DNA from: Marsupella aquatica
Lineage: Eukaryota > Marchantiophyta
Assembly: GCA_973895155.1 (NCBI GenBank)
Contig: OZ316897.1
Coordinates: forward strand, 22,940,001-23,004,000
Direction of reading: 5' to 3'
DNA: 64,000 nucleotides
A program made the translations under genes and the position numbers. The notes beneath the pieces are model-generated. The model worked only from the letters and a program-made list of their open reading frames with translations. It was not told where the DNA came from and searched no databases. Positions 37,179 through 48,883 of this stretch are shown in pieces. Every line of letters begins with the position of its first letter. Position 1 is the stretch's first letter.

Positions 37179-38068
37179 AAATGTGTCAAGTGAACAATTG
37201 CAACCCTTCAATTAATAAATTTTTGATTCATAGAAAGAGTAGGTCAGGTTTCATTTACTTATTCTCTCTTTCCCACATTGATTGATTGATCTTCAGCATC
37301 TTCCTATGCAAATCAAGGTATGCCCTCCAATAATCTTCCAAATGTCTGAAAATTACGGATGTTGATTGAACATATCATGATGGATGTGTGCCTTGCTCAG
37401 TCCAGAAAATATGACTGACTTGATTTTCAATTTGTTTATTGACTTCATTATTGTTTATGTGGGAGTTGAGAGACAAATGTGGCTTGATTGGTCCTGAACC
37501 TTTGGCGGTTATGACTGGATTGACTAACAATGCTCATGGTGGGATATTGGTTGGTATTTTGCAGAGATTCTCAATTTGCTGAGGTTGTTGATAATATTAG
37601 AGATGTTGCTAACAAGATTACATCTGATAGAAAGCTATTTGTGGGGAGACTTCACAAGCTTTGTGTGATGTGAGTGTAATTATGGATTGCCTGCCTAAAT
37701 AGGTGTTAATAAACATTGTTTGAGAGTGAACCAAAAATGCACAATTCTTTCTTTTGTTGGTCTGAATTTTGGAGATTTGAGGGCTAGTTTCAATTGGATT
37801 CGTACCCTCACATTTTCTTCAGGTTCTACCGGTAAGAAAAGTATCTTTGCACTAGTCATGCTTCCCTAAAATATACCTTTATTCTCACTATGAGGCCCCT
37901 CAAGAAAGAACTCATTTTTGTTGGCTGCATGCTTTGGGCAGGGATATTAATTAGGGTGTGGGAAGATGTGAGGGTTTAGATGAAATAAATGTTCTAGATG
38001 AGGATAATACCCTTCTATAGATGTTTGCACCTCTCAGGAAATTATGAATCAAAGATGTTACAACTTAA

Positions 38069-38131
38069 GGCATTCTGATACACACATCCGCAAGGGTCGG
38101 TGTATTGTTTGACCCCAATTGTGACCTTAAC
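38069..38131. repeat. 65-bp repeat with hairpin potential, copy 1
   Basis: Shares AAGGCATTCTG.TACACACATCC and AAGGGTCGGTGTA.TGTTTGACCC with 41899-41960. TACAC...GTGTA inside the unit can pair around a GAAA/GCAA loop. Confidence 0.8.
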
Positions 38132-41100
38132 ATCAATAAATTGCAAACTGTTGTCATTTCAAATAAAATTATCAGTTCTATCAGCTGGACTCTACAATTG
38201 GCATTACTTGTTTTGTGGGTACAAATAACATTTGAGGAAGGTGATTATTGGGATTAATTTAGGGTTAAGATGGGACAACATTTCCTGGATGGCCATAATC
38301 ATAAAGGTTAGCAAAGTAATTTCATTGTTAATTTACACTCAGGCTGTGTGGTATATTGTAGACTATCTTTCAACTTTTGCTTTACAATTTGATTGGCATT
38401 TTGGGCTTTGTTTGCCTATTGTGCCCCCCTTCCAAAATAGTAATTATTTTTTTCTAAATATTTGCAAAAGGCCTGAACAAGGGTGTCAAGGTATGGTTGC
38501 GTTTTAGTCAACCCACTATTTCTTTGTTAACATGTTTTAGACAAACCCGTACTATCCAATTGCTCACCTGGCCTCCTTAATTTGTGTGTGAGGGCTCTTC
38601 CCATCTTTGCTAGCCTACTGCCGCCATCCAATTCAACCATAAAAGAGCTTTGGACGAATGTTTTCTCTAACCTGCTCCCCAAACTGATATGCGCAAACAA
38701 CATCCAGAACCAACATTGTACATCTATGGGGGCTTTTCTTCAGGGTTCCAAGAACAATAGAGAAAATTAGACTCCATAACCCTATATACAACATTGACAA
38801 GATGCTTAGATGGGCTCACAAAACCAGATTATCAGGGTTCTATGATTCCATAGGGGCATCTTGTCAACCTTTGTGTCGATGAGTGATAATACACACATCA
38901 AACTATGCTCCATAGCACAATTTAGGGGTATTTGGTTGCCCGTTTGGTTGATGGCCCCCCAAAAGAAAAGTGTTGCTCCATAGTACCCCTGAGTGATCCG
39001 AACCGTTGATTGACCATGATAGAGTTTCAATCAATGTTCCCCAAAACTCAAGAGTCCTATCAAGTAACAATGTTATCTTAACAGAGGGCCTTTGTGTTAT
39101 TGTTGGGTCCGATTGTGCCCATCAGAGTTTCCAGAACCATTCTTTAGGTCTATGAGGGCTTTTCTCTAGGGTTTTGAGATCCAGAAACTCCTCAGGAATC
39201 TGAGCAGTGGTATCTTTTCTTGATTTTGTGCTCGATCTTTGCGATTCATTGTTTTCATGTTTGCTTCATTGAAATTGGAGCTCACTGTTCTCTTCATGGT
39301 CTACTACTGCACTATCTAAATTTTCTGTAGTCCGTTTATTATAAAGTTTGCGCCTCAAGTGTCTAAGGAATCTCCATTGAATTCTGGTATTGACTGGAGC
39401 AGAATCATCATCGCTGGTTTCAAGGGGATTATGCTGACCGTGCCTTTCAATGGAAAATCGAGCTGACCTATAGCCTACATCGTGCGTCTATAGTCATACA
39501 CCCTACAGGCAAACTCTGTAAGTTTTTTCTCCTACTGTGAGAATATTGCTCTGTATCAATTGTATGATTGTGCGAAGAGCATTTTTGGAATGGAATGATC
39601 CATCAAAAAGTGATTGGATGGTTGAAAGTCTACCTTCCTGCGCTACATCTCTACGATGCACCAACATAGGGTTCACTCAAACCTGTAGTTGTCATCCTGG
39701 TCTTTTTTATGATTATCCTCAAGTCTAGTGGAAAAGGGAGGGCTATTGTTCTTCTTGGGCTATCCTATCGGGAATCCTAATTGGAAATCTCCCGGGAAAT
39801 CTATGATCCATGCAATTGATCAAAATCTACTATTGACAGGTTTAAGACCGATTTCAGCCTCGATGCAATGACCTCAATCTCCTTGTTGTACGCTTTATCT
39901 AATATATCATTTTGTGGTTTTAACTTTACGACTAACTTCCATTCGCTCCCGTTGAATTATTCGCTCCCGTTGAATTCCAGTAGATCCTTAGTGGAAATTT
40001 GTCTAACGTGTGGACAATCGAATCTCTGTGTTTCCTCACACCTCCAGTGTCTGAACTTCCTATCCGTTTGATCGGTGTTGCTGCTCCGGGTGCTGCTCCC
40101 TCAACAGATGAGAGTGCTAATATTTCTGACTGTGCAGTGCTATCTGGACCGCATCTGAGCTATCTCCGACAGTCCTCAAATTATTTTTGACTCGGAGTCC
40201 AGCCCTGAATATAAGTTGAACTTGCACATCAGTGTCACTTATTCAAGAGTACCTAGTGTGTTAGTTAGTGTCGAAAGTCAGTGTCTTCAAATTAAATGGC
40301 TTGGAAACTTAAGAACCTGGCAAAGTATTCCCAATACAGTATCTAATGACGTAGACCCATATTTCAAAAAGTTGTTGTTGATTGTTTCCGAAGCGACTTC
40401 ATTCATAAGTGAATGAAATTAAACATCGCTTGAAACGGCGCAGCTTGAATACATTGTCATTGGAGTGACATAATTGAACTTAATTTAACACCAGTTGACC
40501 AGATCGGCTGTACCTATTGCACAACACTTACCTAGGTGCACAGTTTCCGCCATCAGCTATTAATTTTGAATTGATAGCAATTGTGGATAGTCCTTGTGAG
40601 AGGCTATCAGCTTTCCAATGAACCATGTGCGACCGACTTAGCAGAATTGCAGAAAGAGTACATATATTACCCACGATGGAAGAGGATTTGCCGCTCATTA
40701 CAGTTAGTTTGGGATCAAGGGAATGACAAATGGTCATGGAGGGTTCAATCAGTAGTGCTTACTTACGCATACATAAGGCCTTTCCAATTACTTGCAGCAG
40801 GCAAGGGTTCATGTAACTGTTTGTGCTACTTAAGTACTTAAGTTCTCTTCAGAGCACTGTCTTCACGCCCAATTGGGATCAGAGCACTCTCTAGTCAATC
40901 GTTTGTGTTTATTGCCCAGGTAAACAGCTAGTGACTGTAGCTACTGAATTGTCAACCAGCACATAATGCAGCAGTGTGAACATCATAGAACATTAGACAG
41001 CGGCATGCCGTCTGGGAAAACATCTCTTCTCCTTTAGTGAGCACCGATCCTGTACAGTCAAGTGCATTCTGGCGACCGTCCACTTTAGCAACCTGCTCAA

Positions 41101-41702
41101 CTTCCCGTTGGAAGCCATTGCTGGGAAGGAGAACAAAATCATGTCATACGGTCCGAAAAGAGTACTGCTTGGGAGCTTCAAATTGGCAAACACACTATAA
41201 ATCCTGATCGCTTTGCTGTCATCGAACTGTTTGTTTGGGGACCAGGTTAATGAATATGCACTAGAGGTTTGCATATATGCGGTTTGAATATCACACCTAC
41301 ACTAGAGGAAGACAACAGAATATGGTTGAGCTAAGATTTGGCATACACCTTTGTGACAGGTAGCTGCACTAGGGGATGACAGCAAAACGTGGTTGAAGCT
41401 AAGGCTTGGCATACACCTATATTACAGGTATTTGCATGTGTATCAATCAAGGGATGCTTTATCTTGCAGTTTGAGTTTCCTGTGGTCAACAGTACATTGA
41501 CTAGGGCTTTGAAGAAGGGCTCTCAGCTAAGGAAGAGAGAGGAAGTGTCCATGGCAGTGTACTCACAGCCATTGCAATAGGTATTAATTTTGTATGTCTT
41601 TTATATCCCGTTCAATCCATCCTTGGTTGTGTGGTCTATGGAAAATAACCTAACCTTTTATGGGTATCATGTTTCTAAGTTTTTTGTGTTATCCACTTGC
41701 AG

Positions 41703-43465
41703 ATTGTGGACAACCTTGAAAGTTGGAACTTTATGAGAGGAAATAGACCTTTTGCTACGAGGCACATTTACTCTTCTCCTTCATACAAACAGCGCCAAAA
41801 AAGTAAGTATATCATGAGCCCCCGTTGGAGAAGAAAGTCTTGTCCTTGAAATAACAAAATACATGCTTGAAAAAATTCTAAAACTTAGTCACAAATCAAG
41901 GCATTCTGGTACACACATCCGAAAGGGTCGGTGTACTGTTTGACCCGAGTTGTAACTTTACAAACCTAAAAATATATGTTTGAATTTTTTTTTAAAGTTA
42001 CAAATTAAAGCATTCTTGTAGACACATCTATAAGAGTTAGCATCTTGTTTGACCCAAGTTGTAACTTTATGAACTTAATAATTTTTGTTTTCTTGCAGAT
42101 GGTCAAACGAAAAAAAATCACCTGATTGAAAATAAATGTGAAGCATGGGGAGATGATTTCTCTGTTAATTTATTTGTTCAAATTTGGGTATACTTGAGCA
42201 AATTGCACCTTGGAAAAGAAAGGTTTGCACTGTCTTGGATTCTAAGAGACGAAAAAGTTCTTGTACTTTTTGTTACAAAAGTACTCAATGTCACGCTCAA
42301 TAGATCCTCAAAGTTTTCCAAAGCTATACTTTGGAATGGGTATAAAAATTGCAAGGAAAGACAAAATGAAGTTCCTGTGTTCTGTCCGGATACATGGAAA
42401 GAAATTGATGAAATTTTTTCCAATCATCAATGTAGGTTGAACTTACCAAAACCCATACGTCAGTTCATTGGAATGTTTTCTCACTATACTCAAAAAAAAC
42501 TTCAAACTATGAGAAAAGTTCAAGAAACCTCTTGTGCTACAAGTAGTTTTTTTTCTAAAGTAGAAGTAACTGTCCATCGTATCTCTTCCTCTCGTGTTGC
42601 ACATTACAAAGGGTGCATCCTTGGAGCATGGAATGGTAAGAAGACTAGTTCTTCCTCTGCTAATGCTGGGTTTATATTTAGGGACTTCCCTAATGATTTT
42701 GTGATTATGGACAAAACCCATAACTGTACATATTTTTACGATAGGTCAGGATCCAAGCCTTATCTTATAGCAGTGGTTGTACGCCATCAAAAACTATCAT
42801 GTGAAACTATGAGTTTCATTCAAAGTTTATTAGTTTCCTTATTTGATTCACATTACGAGATTAAAAGGGGAAAAAACAAGGCATCATTCGAGAGTTACAT
42901 GACAGGATTTGGTCCTTTTGATAATCCATACAAGTCCAAAAGAGTATCTTTTTATACTCACAAAACAAAAATCAGGCATCTCTTAACAGACTGTGCACAA
43001 TCCATGACTTCCGCCTTTGAGGATTTAGTTGATAAGTACTCTCATCTTGAGCTTGTCAACATCATTTTGGCTCTCTATATGTGGTGGTGCCCTACAGTTT
43101 TGGAAAGTTATTTCAAATACTCCCACCCATATCTTGCTCCTGAAGACCACGATATGTCATTTTTTGAGAAAGAATTGGAAAGCAAAGGGCCAAGCTCTTA
43201 TCAACTTTACATCAGCAAAGATTTCTGCACCAAAATGCACGAAGATGAAGACACGGCAAAGTTTACATTATGTTATGCTAGTCATCCAGATTCAACAATT
43301 TCGCCAATCGATTTTGTGATTCCTGAATATGGAATGCGTCTGGGAATTGAAGATGGCAACCTCTTTGCTTTCCGGAGTGATGTTGTACATGGCACGGCAT
43401 ACAGGAGCTCAACTAGTAATGCCGCTTATGTAGGTGCTCTTACGATAAATAAAAAAACTGGATAG
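41703..43465 (+). CDS. Candidate TET/JBP-like 2-oxoglutarate/Fe(II) dioxygenase, Helitron-associated
   Basis: Exons 41703-41802 and 42099-43465 join in phase 1 across a clean intron (donor GTAAGTAT, acceptor TTTTCTTGCAG). From ATG 41733 the product is 478 residues. The N-terminal 350 residues match nothing I recognise. The C-terminus has the order expected of a double-stranded beta-helix oxygenase: MHEDEDTAKFTL supplies HxD (His at 43238-43240, Asp at 43244-43246), then FVIPEYGMRLGIEDGNLFAF, then VVHGT (His at 43388-43390) and an Arg five residues on. TET/JBP enzymes oxidise thymine or 5-methylcytosine in DNA, and transposon-linked copies are known in fungi and algae. The Arg lies closer to the distal His than usual (about 10-15), so activity is uncertain. 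The ORF is intact while the convergent Helitron genes 155 bp away are decayed. An upstream coding exon is possible. Confidence 0.55.
41899..42070. repeat. Two tandem copies of the 65-bp hairpin repeat (period 108 bp) in the dioxygenase intron
   Basis: Copy at 41899-41960 is about 90% identical by eye to 38069-38131. The copy at 42007-42070 is more diverged (CATTCTTGTAGACACATC, TTGTTTGACCC, GTTGTAACTTTA). Both lie inside the intron just before the dioxygenase-domain exon. Confidence 0.8.
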
Positions 43466-43620
43466 ATTGTTACAAAGGAATCATAGAAATACTTAAATTT
43501 GTTAGATTGTACATCCACTTATAAATCTTTCAAAAATGATTTCTTTGTAGTCTCTAGTAGTGATCATCAAAACTTAACATTGCTAGACCTTTACAAATGA
43601 TTAAAAACATTTTTTTCAGT

Positions 43621-44867
43621 CTATTTTGCACTACATTTTTGACAACTTCTATTCTCAACTATTTGATAAACATCCCAAAGCTCTTCCAAAAGTTCCATAC
43701 GAGCCTCTTCTTCCTGGAATGCTGGCTTGAAAAACATTTTCAGCAACCGATCATATTTCCATCGATACATGGCTTTTCCTTCACAACCTCCACTGACTAG
43801 CCCACTACGATGAATTCTTGGATTGTCTATGCATTCAGTTTGAGTACTAGTATTCATGCTGTAAACAGTCATAACACTAATGTCACATGAATTGCAACCA
43901 GACTCTTCACCTGAAACACATTTAAATTAACAGTCCAATCAAATTCACAGTACTACTCAAAATGCAGTAATCTAGATTGTCTCACAAAGATATAATTGTC
44001 ATAGTGACTATTCACTCAGGCAATTACTTTTTCTGTCACCGAATCAGTCATGTACTTAAAAGGTAGTACAATATAGCGTGGTGAAATGTTTGTGTGTGCT
44101 GATCTCCACAAATTAAAGTAACAAATAGTCTCACGCTTATGATAACATCCACATAACACTACATGTAGTTAAAACGTATGTGTTCTATGTACATTTATGT
44201 TTTCCTGGAGATACTTCTATCTTAATACTTCCAGGAAAGCTAGAAGTAGCACCATCATCAAACAAAGAACGCTTAGGAATATCTCGTAATCCACCTGCAT
44301 CTCGTTTGTTGTTCATTCGAGCAATGACTTTCCCTGCCTGGTTTGCTGTCAAATTGACCAAAATGTCCACACGTACTTTGAATGAATGACGTAGCTGTCT
44401 CAACTGATCTATCGCTGCTCCTCTTGTATGACATTTTAGTAATTTCATGCTCTCTTCCTTGTCAGTGTTTCATTATCAAATGAAATATGTTTGTAACGTA
44501 GACATTCTTTTACAATGCCTGCACACAAGTCCAGATGTACATAAGAATCACACAATATATAATCTAGTAAAAAGAATTTGCCATGTTTATATAGCTAAAC
44601 AATTTAGAAAGTAAGATTCATACCAGATGCCGGATACTCTCCATGCATATCCAAAAACATTTGTTGCCATTCCTTTTTAGCATCAATGAGAAGACTCATG
44701 CCCTTCACACTTATACCACCTTCCCACTCTGTCATCTCTATCCCCAATGAATCTGCATAGCTAATTTGTTTTGGTGTAGGCTCCTTCATTGGTTCCTCCC
44801 CTTTATCTTCTGTGTCTTCATCCTTGATATCAACAAGGATCATTCGTAAAAACTCTTCGGCTGTCAT
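43621..44867 (-). CDS. Small spliced accessory ORF following the Helitron helicase
   Basis: Exon 44867-44624 (ATG overlaps the helicase stop as ATGA) and exon 43910-43621 join in phase 1 (donor CTG|GTATGA, acceptor TGTGTTTCAG) to give about 177 residues. The N-terminal part is acidic, then has PTPKQISYADSLGIE and LLIDAKKEWQQM. This resembles the short 'T-x-K-Q..YA.SLG' module found at ends of assorted DNA-associated proteins, but I cannot assign a function. The C-terminal exon has CNSCD, a predicted helix EEEARMELLEELWDVY and a final CQKC. A further possible exon (about 44448-44190, KVRVDILVNLTANQAGK...) lies inside the intron in the same strand. A strong GTAAGT donor at 44874-44869, at the end of the helicase, suggests this may instead be the spliced C-terminus of the Rep/helicase protein. 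Confidence 0.45.
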
Positions 44868-46084
44868 AACTTACCCACAATTTTTAAATTCTTCCTGTTT
44901 GTAACACAACTCAACATCACATATGTTAGACCAGGAGCAAACGCTTCAGTTAGCACAACCAGAACTTTTCCAGTTAAAGTACATCCTTGTGATTTATGTC
45001 CAGTCATCGAATATCCTAACATTAGTGGAAATGTTGACTTCTGGTAACTAATCATGTTCTTGATTCTTTTGTATTTAGTACAAGATCTCACAACTCTTAC
45101 TAGTTTGCCGTTACTATGCAGTTTAACAATTATTGTAGACAAGTCATTCTCATCAAAAAGCAAATCATGTACTTCTCCACTACTACCGTTAGCAGCTTCA
45201 TTTGAAATATCAATATTCTCAGTCAATAAAACTCTACAACCAATAGCTATATGTGTTAATTGATGAAACTTTGTGTCAGAGATCCATTGCTTTTGACCAC
45301 TCTCGGCAGGAGCATTTGTATGGACATTAACTTCTACTATATGATCTATAGGAAAAAAATTTAGTAAACACATTGTATTATATTTAGCCACGTTATCTCT
45401 ATGCGAACAAATAATCATAGTATTCTCGTCAACAAATCTGTATCCTTCTTGTTCAGAGACAAAACATTGTTGCAGGCAGTCGTCTATTGCATGCTGACTA
45501 GGATTAGCTAGACGGATAGAATTTAAGACAGCTAAGAATTGAGGGTCAGATGCTTGACGAATAACAGATGTCAAGTGATACCGTTGCATATGTTTGTATA
45601 ATGAATACGAAGATAAATGACACTGAGTACATATATACTCAGTTTCATGATTACACACAGGAGGCAATTGACACATATCTCCTACCAGAACAATTAGCTT
45701 CACTGTAAATGGATCATTTCCGCGATCGTTACCTTGAAGAACTTCATGCAATCGTGAAGCTATGCTTTTCATGATTTTTGGTGTAAGCATGCTACATTCA
45801 TCAATAACTATAACATGAGAAGAAGCCAAAGAATCAAAAACACTATTACTTCTATGCAACGGTAATAAAGCTCCTCTAATTGGTATTTTGAATGCATGAT
45901 GGACAGTCGTTGCCGAAGCATCTGGTCTAATTGCAGCAACTGCTGTAGTGGATGTTAAAAGCACGTTCTTTCCTTGTTGCTCCCAATAGCTCTTCATAAA
46001 ACCCATAAAAAAGGTTTTACCTGTTCCCGGGGAACCTGTAATCATATGTAGACCACTCTTTTGAGATTTCAGTTTCAAGAACAC
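44864..46084 (-). pseudogene. Helitron Pif1-like SF1 helicase domain
   Basis: About 406 codons. Helicase motifs are well kept: GSPGTGKTFF (Walker A), TSTTAVAA (Ia), VIVIDECSML (Walker B, II), LVGDMCQLPPV (III), YSMTGHKSQGCTL (V) and YVMLSCVTNRKNL (VI). There is no own start: the frame continues in phase from the Rep part and is split from it only by an in-frame TAA (46085-46087), after which the first codon is GTG. In an intact element it would be the C-terminal half of one RepHel protein that unwinds DNA during rolling-circle transposition. The domain itself looks undamaged. Confidence 0.9.
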
Positions 46085-48883
46085 TTATGACTGATCACAA
46101 GTCAGAGTAAAATCACTTAAAGACAAGTGTTGTGGTCTAATGGTAGTTGTCTGAACTTCAGACTGTCTAAAACCTCTATTCGAAGCTACATAAGGACCTG
46201 CAAATGATTCATCCCACAATGTGGGTGGAATATGACTCTTAATTTTTACAATCATCTCTGCTTTGTACAGAGAAGAGTATAGGTTTTTATCTGCGTAATC
46301 ACATATCAGGTTTTCTATATCCTTATCACAACTAATTAATTTCCGATACACACATTCATGGAGATATGTCCAATCAGAATCTGTCCTAAGCAATAGCTCA
46401 ACTTCAGACCAAAAATGTACATGTCTAAGAAGAACATTATAAAAAAACTGATTAGAATGGTACACAGGGTGAAAGTCTGAAAAGCGTACCAACTTAGTAG
46501 TAGTGAACACATAGTTCCCTTGAAAGTCTACATCCACAAAATCTATTTCTCTACTTTTTTCAGGCAACACTTCATAATTCCGAAAATACTCATAAAATGA
46601 CAAGTTTCCTAACCTCAAAGGTCTCAAAGCATATACCTGGATAGGGTGAAGACAGACTACTGAAGCTTTTCGATATAGAGAAGTACGTCTATCTGGTGGA
46701 GAGGAATCCACAAGAGTGACGGATGATGATCTATGTATAGTAGAAATTTGTAAACACGTTAGTGCTGCTTCTGTAGAAGAAATAGGTCTTGACAGAACAG
46801 CACTGGAAACCAACTTTAACTGGGTATCACTCAATGCATCTAATCCTAAAGACTTAGCATTTTCAAGATTAATATTCAATGAACCCATTGGTTCACATTT
46901 GATAGCATATTTAAGTAGGTAGAAAGACCATGCTTCATTTGTCACTCTTTGGAGGTTCATATGGGCACCCCACAATGATAAAATGACAGGATGATATGGA
47001 ACAACATTTCTGTGTTCCACTCCTGGACGAAAATATCACCATTTTCCGCTTCGAGGGTCAATAGAAGGACTCAGTCTTCTCCATGTGCGGTTCATGCGGA
47101 AAACCCATTTTACAATATCGTAAACCGGTATCGCTATCAATATGAATACACACTCCTTCCTTGCAACGATGCAGTTGCTTTGAAGTGACATATCCATACA
47201 ATAATTTAGTCATCGGGTTATCAAACTGTTCAATAAACTTACCAGAACTATCATCAAAATGAGCTGGAATGTAAGCACAGATCTCACTACTGACCCTATC
47301 TACATCATCTAAAGTACACCAAAGCGGAATGTGTGCATGCAAAGAGTTCCTACCTTGGCATTCATACCGGACAATGTAATGTTCCACTTTTCCTAAGACA
47401 CCATTTTCACCGCAATGAATGTACTTTCTAAGAAAACTTTGAACACGGGTATGGAATATCATTGCACACTCTACAGGACAATCTTTCCATGTTGAGGTTG
47501 CATTGATACACTTTACAACTTTCTCTAGGTCATCAATCTCTACCCATCTAGTAGGGCTCACTTCATCACAAGTAAGAGTGAGGAAAAAAGAAGGCAAACC
47601 CCAGTACTGAACCATGCACATCAGGTCCTTCAAATGACGACTGTGCCAACCTGGACTACCCGGGACTGAGCATGATATATTCTGCTTTATCATTAATCGG
47701 AAAATTTCCTCTTCTGTTAGGTCTGGTTTAATGCTTCTAAGTGTACTATACTCTTTATCTAATATATAAGTTTTTGTCATTGAAGCTAGCTGTATTGCCT
47801 GTCGTAGTTGGTAACTAATAAGCATATATGGTTTGTACAACGTAAATGGACTAAACAATTGTTGAGTTCTTCTCTTAATATACTCAGCAAATGTTAGACC
47901 ACCGCAGTAATGACCATGTTGATAAGGGAATAAAAATGGAAACATTGTTGTCTCCAATGTCACATCCTGGTCTTCAGACACACCATCCCCGTTAGTCACC
48001 ATTGGCTCTCTTAGTAATAAAGCATTCTTATAGTGCAGGTTTCCAGACTCAAAAAGATCATACTTACGCTTCCTAGATACAGGTATTGAATATGACACAT
48101 CATGAAGTATTTGAATATCTGGATCATACGGATTGACTGTCATAGAATAAGTTGCAATCCCTTTTTCTCTTTGATTTTCTAAGATATTCTGCACTGCATC
48201 AGGTGTTAGAATACAAACTCCAAGTGAAGGATCCGGAGTTTCGAGCAGACAGAAATATCTTTTAAATAGTTTGTTAACAAGCAAGTTAGTCGCAAACACC
48301 TCGTAAACCTGATTCATAATCATACCAATATTATTACACTGTAATGTATCCAGATTCCAACAAATAAGCGGACTATCTAGTAAGCTCTCGTTGAGTACAA
48401 AACCTGAATGAAACCCATTAAACTTGTTTATTATCCCCAGTCGACAATCTATTAAAGATAAGAGTTGTAGATACAGGGGTTTTGCTTTTAGAATAGACCG
48501 AATATATGAAGGTGACATGAAGGATAATAGACTTCCTCTATCTCTATCCTTTACACAAGCCATGCACATATTGTAATGCATGTTATCAACGTGTATGTAA
48601 GGTATTAGAAATGCATTACAATATGCATACGGAGCTATCCTGTACTATCTACACGCACAATTTCAAACAATTTCTGTTCTAAGTTATTTCCATAACATAC
48701 AAATCCACAATTTCCACAGACTTTCATGTTCCGAATGGTTTTTTGACATAGGCCCTTCCATTCCCTACATAAGATATCAACATTCGGCCAATGCCTTGCA
48801 GACGGTCTAGTTGAATTCCTTTGCAGATTAAATGTTCGTTGTCGCGCAATTTCCCGACGCAGGTTTAATGAACGTAAAGACAT
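46085..48883 (-). pseudogene. Helitron Rep (HUH) domain with N-terminal zinc-finger region, broken
   Basis: The pieces run in order: 48883-48635 (VCGNCGFVCYGNNLEQK), 48581-47058 (MCMACVKDRDRG, then the HUH motif YECQGRNSLHAHIPLW) and 47020-46085 (VVPYHPVILSLWGAHMN and catalytic-Tyr motif FYLLKYAIK). The HUH endonuclease would nick DNA and stay linked by tyrosine. Lesions by reading both frames: a frameshift near 48645, where the new frame continues YRIAPYAYCNAF without loss; a frameshift between about 47100 and 47060; an in-frame TGA at 47036-47038; and the TAA at 46085-46087. The catalytic residues survive. Decay is therefore recent and by small mutations rather than deletion. Splicing is unlikely to explain them, as no suitable GT-AG pairs flank the breaks. 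Confidence 0.88.

Larger units (their letters stand above)
36877..41702. other. Anonymous repeat-rich DNA upstream of the dioxygenase-like gene
   Basis: No gene recognised with confidence. An (ATTT)n microsatellite lies at 37135-37178. A possible lone exon at 37565-37675 follows a TTTTGCAG acceptor and reads DSQFAEVVDNIRDVANKI and onward to VGRLHKLCVM; its family is unknown. A copy of the 65-bp repeat that recurs in the intron at 41.9 kb lies at 38069-38131. A possible 5' exon of the next gene lies at 41470-41580 (FEFPVVNSTLTRALKKG...), but it ends in TAG exactly at the candidate GTATTA donor. Confidence 0.45.
43621..48883 (-). mobile_element. Helitron (rolling-circle transposon), autonomous-type but decayed
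   Basis: The minus strand encodes a zinc-finger/HUH Rep domain followed by a Pif1-like helicase, the defining pair of Helitrons. It also carries an accessory ORF. Coordinates cover the coding span only: I could not identify the 5' TC end, the 3' hairpin plus CTRR end or the A|T insertion site. The convergent dioxygenase gene (41703-43465) may lie within the same element. Upstream (49.2-49.3 kb) is a short tandem array that could belong to its 5' region. Confidence 0.85.
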
